Positions 8,681 to 15,814 of a stretch of DNA of 61,324 nt are shown one piece after another. Within the stretch, counting starts at the first letter, position 1, and the number at the start of each line of letters is the position of its first letter. Origin of the DNA: Clostridioides difficile (GTDB lineage: Bacteria; Bacillota; Clostridia; Peptostreptococcales; Peptostreptococcaceae); NCBI RefSeq assembly GCF_001299635.1, contig NZ_JRHN01000032.1, positions 1-61,324 on the forward strand. The letters run 5' to 3'. The notes below the pieces were generated by a model that was given only the letters and a program-made list of their open reading frames with translations, searched no databases and had not been told where the DNA came from. Both the position numbers and the translations under genes were made by a program.

Positions 8681-9451
8681 ATGATTGAGAAAATTCATAA
8701 AAAATTCAAAGGATATTATATTTTTTTAATAATTTTAATTTTATGGAAAATTGTATGTGTTCTGGGAATATGGAGTAGCTATATCTTGCCTCCTCCTGAA
8801 AGGGTTCTAGATACTTTCATAAAAATGATATACGATGGTTCTATTTTCTTAAATGCCTATGCTAGTATAAAAAGAATATTGATAGGTTTTTTTATAAGTT
8901 CACTGATAGCAATACCACTTGGAGTTATATTTGGAGTAAATAAAAAAATGTATGAATATTTCAAACCACTCTTTGAATTTATGCGAAGTACACCTCCACT
9001 AGCTTTAGTTCCAATGCTGATTTTATGGTTTGGGATAGGTGAAGAATCCAAAATTATAATTATCATTTTGGCATCTTTTTTCCCTATATTTTTAAATACA
9101 CTGAAAGGCATAAAGAATTGCGATAATAAATTAATAGAAGTAGGTAAATCTTTTAACTTATCTAAAAAGAGAATTTTTTATAAAATAATAATTCCTAATT
9201 CTATGTTAGATATTGTTGTTGGACTTAGTTTAGGTCTTGGATATAGTTTTAGAGCTATAATTGGAGCAGAACTTATTGCAGCTTCTTCAGGTCTAGGATA
9301 TTTAATTTCTGATGGAAAAGACATGTCACGAACTGATGTTGTATTGGTAGGAATTTTTGTTATTGGATTTTTAGGTATACTTTCAGATTATCTATTTTCA
9401 AAAGCAATAACAAAGTTTAGTAAAGGGAAGCAGGTTGATTTAAATGGTTAG
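8681..9451 (+). CDS. ABC transporter permease, sulfonate/nitrate/taurine type
   Basis: 256 residues with about six membrane helices and the BPD_transp_1 loop (E-V-G-K-S-F-N-L-S followed by I-P-N-S). The R-S-T-P-P-L-A-L-V-P-M segment is typical of SsuC/TauC/ThiX-type permeases. Start ATG 8681 follows AAAAGGAG. It is first gene of a permease-ATPase-binding protein operon. The overlap with the ATPase gene is 8 bases. The substrate cannot be told from sequence; candidates are aliphatic sulfonates, taurine or a pyrimidine-like thiamine precursor. No metabolic enzyme sits in the operon to decide. Confidence 0.85.
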   Translation: MIEKIHKKFKGYYIFLIILILWKIVCVLGIWSSYILPPPERVLDTFIKMIYDGSIFLNAYASIKRILIGFFISSLIAIPLGVIFGVNKKMYEYFKPLFEFMRSTPPLALVPMLILWFGIGEESKIIIIILASFFPIFLNTLKGIKNCDNKLIEVGKSFNLSKKRIFYKIIIPNSMLDIVVGLSLGLGYSFRAIIGAELIAASSGLGYLISDGKDMSRTDVVLVGIFVIGFLGILSDYLFSKAITKFSKGKQVDLNG

Positions 9452-10175
9452 AAATGGATTTTTGTTAGAGAATATACATAAAAAATATTTAGTTGATAAT
9501 AAGGAACACTTGGTTCTTGATGATGTATCTTTAAATATATCTAGCGAAGAAATCACTGTTATACTAGGGGAGAGTGGATGTGGTAAGACAACATTACTTA
9601 GAATTTTAGCAGGTCTTGAAAACGCTACTAGTGGAAATGTATATTTTTACAATAATGATAAACAATGTATTCCAAAAGTAGGTGTAGTATTTCAAGAAAG
9701 CAGACTAATGCCATGGTTGAATGTGAGTGAAAATATACTTTTACATACTGAAAAAAAGAATAAAAATAAGGTTGATTTGGATAAGTATTTAAAAATGATG
9801 AAACTTGAAAAGTTTAAAAATTCATATCCAAATGAATTATCTGGGGGGATGGCTCACAGAGTAAGTATAGCAAGAGCACTTTCCTTCAATCCAGATATTT
9901 TACTGATGGATGAGCCATTTGCGGCACTAGATTACTTTACAAGAAGAAAAATGCAAAAAGAAGTTGTAAATATCCATAAAAATACTAAAAAAGGTGTAGT
10001 ATTTGTGACTCACAATATAGAAGAAGCTATGGAAATAGCAAAGAAAATAATTGTTTTTAGTAAAAATAAAGGGATTAAACAGTTTAGTGTCGAAGATGAA
10101 TATAATAGAGATTTAACAAAAAGCTATTATATAAGCTTAAAAAAAGAAATATTAAGGGAATTGGGGGAGTTTTAA
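9444..10175 (+). CDS. ABC transporter ATP-binding protein, SsuB-like
   Basis: 243 residues with Walker A G-E-S-G-C-G-K-T-T, signature L-S-G-G-M-A-H-R, Walker B L-L-M-D-E-P-F-A-A-L-D and the H-loop V-T-H-N. The Q-loop region R-L-M-P-W-L is characteristic of the nitrate/sulfonate/taurine ATPases. It powers import through the upstream permease. The ATG overlaps the end of the permease gene by 8 bases, indicating translational coupling, and the stop at 10173-10175 abuts the start of the binding-protein gene. Confidence 0.9.
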   Translation: MVRNGFLLENIHKKYLVDNKEHLVLDDVSLNISSEEITVILGESGCGKTTLLRILAGLENATSGNVYFYNNDKQCIPKVGVVFQESRLMPWLNVSENILLHTEKKNKNKVDLDKYLKMMKLEKFKNSYPNELSGGMAHRVSIARALSFNPDILLMDEPFAALDYFTRRKMQKEVVNIHKNTKKGVVFVTHNIEEAMEIAKKIIVFSKNKGIKQFSVEDEYNRDLTKSYYISLKKEILRELGEF

Positions 10176-11168
10176 TTGATTAAGAGAAACAAAAAGATTT
10201 TAGCAGTAATGACATCTTTAGTAATGGTGTTGGTTGGTACTGTAGGTTGCTCAACAAAAAATGACGAGAAAGATGCACCTGCAAAAAAAGAGGCTAGTTT
10301 ACCTAAGGAAATAAATCTGACTTATGTGAAATCACCACTTAATGTTCCTAGTATACTTGAAAAAAAGGATGATTTATTTGGAAAGGAATTTGAAAAAGAC
10401 AATATAAAAGTTAATTTTCATGAATTGACAACAGGACCAGAGCAAACTCAAGCACTAGCTGCAGGAGAGATAGACTTTTTACATGCATTAGGAGGAACAT
10501 CTGCAATAATAGCTGCTTCAAATGGTGTTGGTCTTAAAGTTACAAATATTTACAGTAGATCACCAAAAGGATATATGCTTATAACTAATAATGAAAATAT
10601 TAAATCTATAAAAGATTTAAAAGGCAAAAAGATAGTAGGACCAAAGGGTACTATACTTCATCAATTGTTAATTGCAGCACTTGCTAAGGAAGGTTACACT
10701 ATAGATGATGTTGAATATGTAAATATGGATATTCCTAGTGCTGCTTCTGCATTAGAAAGCAAAAGTGCTGATGTAGCAATGCTTGCAGGTCCAACGGCAT
10801 TAAAAACAATAAACTCAGGTGCTAAGATGATTGTAAATGGAGAAGGCTTAGTTAGTGGAATAATAGTTACTGCAGTAAGTGATGATTTTGCTGAAAAATA
10901 TCCTGAGTTAGTAAAAAGATTTATGAAAGTTCATGAAGAGACTTTAAAATATATGGATGAAAACAAGGATAAAGTAATGGATGTTGTATCTAAAGAAGTG
11001 GGGCTATCTTTAGATGAAACTAAAGAAATGTATTCTTGGTATGATTTTAGTTCTAAAATAACAGATAAAGATATAAAAGAGTTAGAAGACACACAAGAAT
11101 TCTTAATGTCTAATGGAATGCAAGAGAAGAAAATAGATATTAAAGACATGTTGTACAATCAAAACTAG
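10176..11168 (+). CDS. ABC transporter substrate-binding lipoprotein, SsuA/NMT1-like
   Basis: 330 residues starting at TTG 10176, behind GGGGGAG (10163-10169). The lipoprotein signal ends in V-G-C-S, so Cys25 is the predicted lipidation site. The mature part has the NMT1/SsuA-like pattern: A-L-A-A-G-E-I-D-F-L-H-A-L-G-G, I-K-S-I-K-D-L-K-G-K-K-I, and a C-terminal helical region. It captures substrate outside the membrane for the two preceding gene products. It has zero spacing to the ATPase gene and is followed by a strong terminator. Confidence 0.88.
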   Translation: MIKRNKKILAVMTSLVMVLVGTVGCSTKNDEKDAPAKKEASLPKEINLTYVKSPLNVPSILEKKDDLFGKEFEKDNIKVNFHELTTGPEQTQALAAGEIDFLHALGGTSAIIAASNGVGLKVTNIYSRSPKGYMLITNNENIKSIKDLKGKKIVGPKGTILHQLLIAALAKEGYTIDDVEYVNMDIPSAASALESKSADVAMLAGPTALKTINSGAKMIVNGEGLVSGIIVTAVSDDFAEKYPELVKRFMKVHEETLKYMDENKDKVMDVVSKEVGLSLDETKEMYSWYDFSSKITDKDIKELEDTQEFLMSNGMQEKKIDIKDMLYNQN

Positions 11169-11182
11169 AATGTTAAATTAGA

Positions 11183-11232
11183 AAATACACCCTTTTTATT
11201 ATGGAAACAGTATAGTAAAAGGGTGTATTTTT
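11183..11232 (+). terminator. Terminator of the SsuABC-like operon
   Basis: AAATACACCCTTTTTA (11184-11199) pairs with the arm ending in GGGTGTATTT (11230), followed by T's. Confidence 0.85.
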
Positions 11233-11253
11233 TATTACTATATAAAAATACAA

Positions 11254-11850
11254 CTAAAAGCAACTTACTATTTTATCTACACTTATGTAGTCTAGTAACT
11301 TTCTCATTTTTTTACGATGAAGTAAAAACTTAGAATATGTGTCTTCTGATTGTTTTGTATCTCCGTAAACCTTCCAATATTTAATCATAGAAACTTCATA
11401 ATTACTATATCCCATAAATCCAATCACATCTTTGAGAGGATATCCTAAAAAAATTCCTATTTCATCAGGAAAAGTATCACCCTTAAGCTTATCTACTAAA
11501 TGTTCTAAATAAGCATTAACATTTGTATTTTGTTTGTATCCCAGAAATTTTAAAAAATTTACTGTTTTTTTACATTTTAGCCTTTCTGATAAAGCTTTTT
11601 TGTTTACAAATAAGATTTTTAATCCCTTTTTCTTTTTATCAATAACTATAAAATCTATCTTTTTACATTTATATAGATATTTGTAAATATCACTAATTTT
11701 TTCCTCTCTATTTACATCAGTAAATGAGATATTTATTATTTCAGCAGGTTTAGAACCTAAAAAGACAGGACCTAAAACTTCTAAAAGCCATTTTATATAA
11801 GATGATTCAATTTTATTTTTACAACAAAATTGTGAATTACAACAAGACAT
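11254..11850 (-). CDS. DUF3793 family protein
   Basis: 198 residues without signal peptide. The segment D-E-I-G-I-F-L-G-Y-P-L-K-D-V-I-G-F is the hallmark of DUF3793, a family of unknown function common in clostridia. The N-terminus has two Cys pairs (residues 3-4 and 9-10), with another Cys next to the C-terminus, so metal binding is possible. ATG 11850 has an AGGAGG-type site upstream on the minus strand. A close Fur-box match lies 53 bases upstream, suggesting induction under iron limitation. It converges on the transporter operon. Confidence 0.8.
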   Translation of the reverse strand: MSCCNSQFCCKNKIESSYIKWLLEVLGPVFLGSKPAEIINISFTDVNREEKISDIYKYLYKCKKIDFIVIDKKKKGLKILFVNKKALSERLKCKKTVNFLKFLGYKQNTNVNAYLEHLVDKLKGDTFPDEIGIFLGYPLKDVIGFMGYSNYEVSMIKYWKVYGDTKQSEDTYSKFLLHRKKMRKLLDYISVDKIVSCF

Positions 11851-11902
11851 AAAAGATAACCTCCTTCAAATGAAAATTAATATCAATTAATTAGATTATA
11901 CT

Positions 11903-11921
11903 ATGAATGATAATCAATATC
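11903..11921 (-). promoter_or_regulatory. Fur box upstream of the DUF3793 gene
   Basis: Read on the minus strand, GATATTGATTATCATTCAT agrees with the 19-bp Fur consensus GATAATGATTATCATTATC at 15 positions, the first 16 bases differing only once. It is the best Fur match I saw in the window. Confidence 0.65.
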
Positions 11922-12095
11922 AATAATAAAAATATATTTTTTTTATTTAGTTACTTATTTATTATAATTTCCCAAAAAATAAATTATATCTTGTTTAATT
12001 TTAGTAAATAAAAAATAAAAATATAGAAATACTAAGTTAAGAAAGAAATATATTTAAATTTTTTGTAATACAAAACATCTAGGAGGGTAATAAAA

Positions 12096-12695
12096 ATGAA
12101 ATTAAAAAGAACCTTATTTGTAGGACTAGCGTTAGTATTAGCTATAGGAATGACTGCATGTACTAAAAAAACAGAAGAACCAAGTGAGAATGCAGGGAAA
12201 AATCCCAATGAATCAGTAAATAATAATGAAGGTTATATGAATTATTATTCAACAAGCTATAATGATTATATAGCAGGTTTAAATAGATATTCTATTTATG
12301 ATACTCCAGAGAGTATAAATAATCAGTTTAAGGATAAAGAATATCCAGGAAATGAAAAATATTTAGCTGATGTGAAGGCTGCATATAAAGATAGTAGAGA
12401 TAAAATACAATCATTTGTAACATCTCTTAAAAAAGATGGTAAAACAGAAGATACAGAATTAAAGAAAATGAATGATGAATTAATAACTGAAGGTGAAAGA
12501 TTAATAAAAGATATAGATGAGAGAATAAAAAAATTAGATAATGTATCTGATGAAGATATGAAAAAAGGTCAAAATGACTTTATGAAGATAGTTCATGGAA
12601 CAGAAGATGTTGGAAATGATATAGGTAGTGGTTTTAGAAAAATGATAAAAGATATGAATGATAGACTAGGAATAACAGGAAATAATAAAAAATAA
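12096..12695 (+). CDS. Predicted lipoprotein of unknown function
   Basis: 199 residues. A lipobox ending in M-T-A-C-T puts the lipidated Cys at residue 22. The linker after it is Asn/Glu/Ser-rich. The rest is charged and mainly helical, with a Tyr/Asn-rich patch (about residues 44-65) and heptad-like Lys/Glu/Asp sequence (about 88-185) suggesting a coiled coil or helical bundle. I do not recognise the family. ATG 12096 follows AGGAGGG, and the gene is monocistronic with its own terminator. It is probably anchored on the outer face of the membrane. Confidence 0.7.
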   Translation: MKLKRTLFVGLALVLAIGMTACTKKTEEPSENAGKNPNESVNNNEGYMNYYSTSYNDYIAGLNRYSIYDTPESINNQFKDKEYPGNEKYLADVKAAYKDSRDKIQSFVTSLKKDGKTEDTELKKMNDELITEGERLIKDIDERIKKLDNVSDEDMKKGQNDFMKIVHGTEDVGNDIGSGFRKMIKDMNDRLGITGNNKK

Positions 12696-12734
12696 TAGAG
12701 TAAATATCTAGTTAGAAAATAAAAAAGTTTCACA

Positions 12735-12784
12735 ATATATGGAAGCCCTAAAAGTATTATCTTTTTTGGGCTTCATATTTTTTA
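12735..12784 (+). terminator. Terminator of the lipoprotein gene
   Basis: ATATGGAAGCCC (12737-12748) pairs with GGGCTTCATAT (12768-12778), followed by a T run. Confidence 0.85.
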
Positions 12785-12922
12785 TATTAATGATAAATTA
12801 ATAATTACATAATATCATATAACTATTGAAAATACAAAGATTTAGACACTAGAAAGTCAATAAAAGATATCTATTTATTTTTAACTAAGAAAAACAAAAA
12901 ATAAAAAATTTAAATAAATTTA

Positions 12923-12951
12923 TTGACAAATATTATTAATGAATATATCAT
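12923..12951 (+). promoter_or_regulatory. Promoter of the metNIQ leader
   Basis: TTGACA (12923-12928), a 17-base spacer and TATCAT (12946-12951). It lies about 50 bases before the SAM riboswitch and fits a sigma-A promoter. Confidence 0.65.
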
Positions 12952-13000
12952 ATATAACATAGCAACAAATGATAATCGAATTAAATTTTAAATTAAATAA

Positions 13001-13147
13001 CGTCTTATCAAGAGTGGTGGAGGGACTGGCCCTTTGAAACCCGGCAACCAGTATATTTTATATACATTGGTGCTAAATCCTGCAACTAATATAGTTGATA
13101 GATGAGTATAAATAGCTTTCTAAGCCTGAGTTTATACTCAGGCTTTT
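13001..13147 (+). ncRNA. SAM-I riboswitch (S-box) with terminator
   Basis: The leader has the S-box core: CTTATCAAGAG, GGTGGAGGGACTGGCCC, TGAAACCCGGCAACC, then GGTGCTAAATCCTGC, closed by TTGATAGATGAG near 13110. The expression platform is a strong hairpin (AAGCCTGAG at 13122-13130 pairing with CTCAGGCTT at 13137-13145) ending in T's. SAM binding should favour this terminator and switch off metNIQ when methionine/SAM is plentiful. It sits 78 bases before metN. Confidence 0.96.
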
Positions 13148-13224
13148 ATTTTGTTATATATAAATTAAAATACATAAGCGAGGATAAACATAAAAACTTA
13201 GCATAATAATAGGGAGGAAATTTT

Positions 13225-14190
13225 ATGATTAGCATAAAAAATGTTAATAAGTATTATGGAAAGATTCAAGTACTTAAAGATGTAAGTATTGAAATAGAAT
13301 CTGGAGAAATTTTTGGAATAATAGGTCATAGTGGAGCAGGAAAATCAACACTACTTAGATGTATAAATGGCTTAGAAGAATATCAAGAAGGTAATGTGCT
13401 TGTTTCTGATAAGGAAGTAAAGTCACTAAATGAAAAGCAAATGAGAGATTTAAGAAAAGAACTAGGCATGATTTTCCAACACTTTTCATTACTTGAGAGA
13501 AGAACTGTATTTGATAACGTAGCATTACCATTAGAATGTTTTGGATATACAAAATCAGAAATACAGAAAAGAGTTTTGGAGCTATTAGAAGTGGTTGGTA
13601 TATCTGAAAAGAAAAATGATAAACCTAGGAACTTAAGTGGTGGTCAGAAACAAAGAGTTGCAATTGCCAGAGCTTTAGCACTAAATCCACAAGTACTTCT
13701 TTGTGATGAAGCAACTTCAGCATTAGACCCAAATACTACAAAATCAATTCTTTCATTACTTGAAGATATAAATAAAAAATTAGGAATAACAATAATTGTT
13801 GTAACTCATCAAATGGAAGTTATAAAACAGATTTGTGGAAGAGTAGCAATAATGGAAAATGGAGAAGTACTAGAGGTAGGAGATACAGAAGAGATTTTCT
13901 TAAGAAATACTAAGGGACTTAGAAAATTAATAGGTGAAGAAAGTATAATTTTACCAAAAGGAACAAATATAAAGATACTATTCCCTAAAGATATTTCTAA
14001 TGACGCTATTATAACGACTATGGCAAGAGAACTAAATATAGATGTATCTATAATATTTGGCAAATTAGAACAATTTAAAGAAGATATTTTAGGTTCACTT
14101 ATCATAAATGTTTCAGATAAAAGTGGGGAACAAGTAAAACAATATCTAACTAGTAAAGGCATAAGATGGGAGGAAATGATAAATGAATAG
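13225..14190 (+). CDS. metN: Methionine ABC transporter ATPase MetN
   Basis: 321 residues with Walker A G-H-S-G-A-G-K-S-T, signature L-S-G-G-Q-K-Q-R, Walker B L-L-C-D-E-A-T-S-A-L-D and an H-loop V-T-H-Q-M. After the ATPase core, residues 245-321 form the NIL (ACT-like) domain that binds methionine and inhibits the transporter in the known MetNI system. ATG 13225 follows AGGGAGG. It overlaps metI by 8 bases and is controlled by the SAM riboswitch upstream. Confidence 0.95.
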   Translation: MISIKNVNKYYGKIQVLKDVSIEIESGEIFGIIGHSGAGKSTLLRCINGLEEYQEGNVLVSDKEVKSLNEKQMRDLRKELGMIFQHFSLLERRTVFDNVALPLECFGYTKSEIQKRVLELLEVVGISEKKNDKPRNLSGGQKQRVAIARALALNPQVLLCDEATSALDPNTTKSILSLLEDINKKLGITIIVVTHQMEVIKQICGRVAIMENGEVLEVGDTEEIFLRNTKGLRKLIGEESIILPKGTNIKILFPKDISNDAIITTMARELNIDVSIIFGKLEQFKEDILGSLIINVSDKSGEQVKQYLTSKGIRWEEMINE

Positions 14191-14839
14191 TTTAATCGAC
14201 TTTTTAACAACACTATTTCCAAATGCATTGTTACAAACTTTGTATATGGTTATAGTACCAACTATAGTAGCAACAATATTAGGATTTATACTAGCAATCA
14301 TATTAGTAGTTACAAAACCAGATGGATTAAAACCAAATAGCACAATAAATAGTGTTTTAGGGTTTATAGTAAATATATTTAGAAGTTTCCCATTTATGAT
14401 ACTTATAGTTGCAATGATTCCAATAACTAGATTAATCGTTGGAACAAGTATAGGGGAAACTGCTGCAATAGTACCAATAACTATTGGTGCAGCACCATTT
14501 ATCGCTAGAATTATAGAAAGTTCGTTAAATGAAGTTGACAAAGGATTGATAGAAGCTGCAAGATCTTTTGGGGCTACAAAGAGACAAATAGTATTTAAAG
14601 TTATGATAAAAGAAGCTATGCCTTCAATAGTATCTGGAATTACATTATCAATAATATCTATACTTGGTTATACAGCTATGGCGGGTGCAGTAGGAGCTGG
14701 AGGATTAGGTAATGTAGCACTTATTTATGGATATCAAAGATTCGATACAGCAGTAATGGTGTATACAGTAATAGCACTTGTAATATTAGTTCAGATAATA
14801 CAAGGTATAGGAAATCTAGCTTACAAGAAACTAAAATAA
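14183..14839 (+). CDS. metI: Methionine ABC transporter permease MetI
   Basis: 218 residues with five membrane helices and the permease coupling loop E-A-A-R-S-F-G-A-T followed by E-A-M-P-S-I. The length and pattern are those of MetI, which pairs as a dimer with MetN for import of methionine. ATG 14183 lies inside the end of metN, so translation is coupled. Confidence 0.94.
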   Translation: MNSLIDFLTTLFPNALLQTLYMVIVPTIVATILGFILAIILVVTKPDGLKPNSTINSVLGFIVNIFRSFPFMILIVAMIPITRLIVGTSIGETAAIVPITIGAAPFIARIIESSLNEVDKGLIEAARSFGATKRQIVFKVMIKEAMPSIVSGITLSIISILGYTAMAGAVGAGGLGNVALIYGYQRFDTAVMVYTVIALVILVQIIQGIGNLAYKKLK

Positions 14840-14875
14840 TTTAATCATAAAAACTTTAAAGAGGGGGAGTAAAAA

Positions 14876-15667
14876 ATGAAATTAAAAAAATTATTATCAG
14901 TAGCATTGGTGTCAGCAATAGCAATATCAGCAGTTGGTTGTTCAAACAAAGAGGATAAGAAAATACTAGTAGGGGCTTCATCAAATCCACACGCAAAGAT
15001 ACTGGAAGTAGCAAAACCTTTATTAAAAGAAAAAGGATATGATTTAGAAGTAAAAATATTTGATGACTATGTACTTCCAAACACAGCTTTAGATGAAGGT
15101 TCTTTAGATGCAAATTTCTTTCAACATATTCCATTTTTAGAGGAAACAGTTAAGGAGAAAGAATATAAACTTACGTATACAGCTAAAGTTCATATAGAGC
15201 CAATGGGATTCTATTCAGAAAAAGTTAAGTCATTAGATGAAATAAAAGATGGAGCAGTTATAGCTGTACCAAATGATGCAACTAATGGCGCTAGAGCGCT
15301 TAAATTATTAGCAAAAAATAAAATAATAGAAGTAAAAGATGGAGAACTTATAACTAAAAAAGATATAACTAAGAATCCTAAAAATATACAAATAAAAGAA
15401 ATGAATGCAGAGCAATTACCAACAGTATTAAAGGATGTTGATGGAGCAGTTATAAATTCTAATTATGCTTTAACAGCTAACTTAAATCCTACTAAGGATG
15501 CTATAGTAATAGAGTCAAGTGATTCTCCATATGTGAATATAATAGCTTGTAGAGAAGATAATAAAGACAGTGATAAGATGAAAGCTTTATCAGAAGCTAT
15601 GAACAGTAAAGAAGTTAAAAAATTTATACAAGATGAATATAAAGGAAGTATAGTTCCAGCTTTTTAA
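14876..15667 (+). CDS. metQ: Methionine-binding lipoprotein MetQ
   Basis: 263 residues of the NlpA/MetQ family. The lipoprotein signal ends in A-V-G-C-S (Cys22). The mature chain has the family landmarks V-G-A-S-S-N-P-H-A, the L-D-E-G-S-L-D-A-N-F-F-Q-H segment and a K-x-H-I-E-P-M-G-F-Y stretch. It delivers D- or L-methionine to MetNI. It is last gene of the operon, 36 bases after metI behind GAGGGGG, with a terminator 22 bases after the stop. Confidence 0.94.
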   Translation: MKLKKLLSVALVSAIAISAVGCSNKEDKKILVGASSNPHAKILEVAKPLLKEKGYDLEVKIFDDYVLPNTALDEGSLDANFFQHIPFLEETVKEKEYKLTYTAKVHIEPMGFYSEKVKSLDEIKDGAVIAVPNDATNGARALKLLAKNKIIEVKDGELITKKDITKNPKNIQIKEMNAEQLPTVLKDVDGAVINSNYALTANLNPTKDAIVIESSDSPYVNIIACREDNKDSDKMKALSEAMNSKEVKKFIQDEYKGSIVPAF

Positions 15668-15689
15668 ATTGAATATACAAAATCTATAA

Positions 15690-15727
15690 AATGAGTAAAA
15701 TTAAAAATATTTACTCATTTTTTTTTA
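15690..15727 (+). terminator. Terminator of metNIQ
   Basis: AATGAGTAAA (15690-15699) pairs with TTTACTCATT (15710-15719), then a run of T's. Confidence 0.85.
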
Positions 15728-15814
15728 TAACTAGAAAGTGACAAATTTTTTGGAAGAATTGTGGTAACATATTTATAGGTAAAACTATATAAAAATGAAG
15801 AAGTGGTGGGGAAT

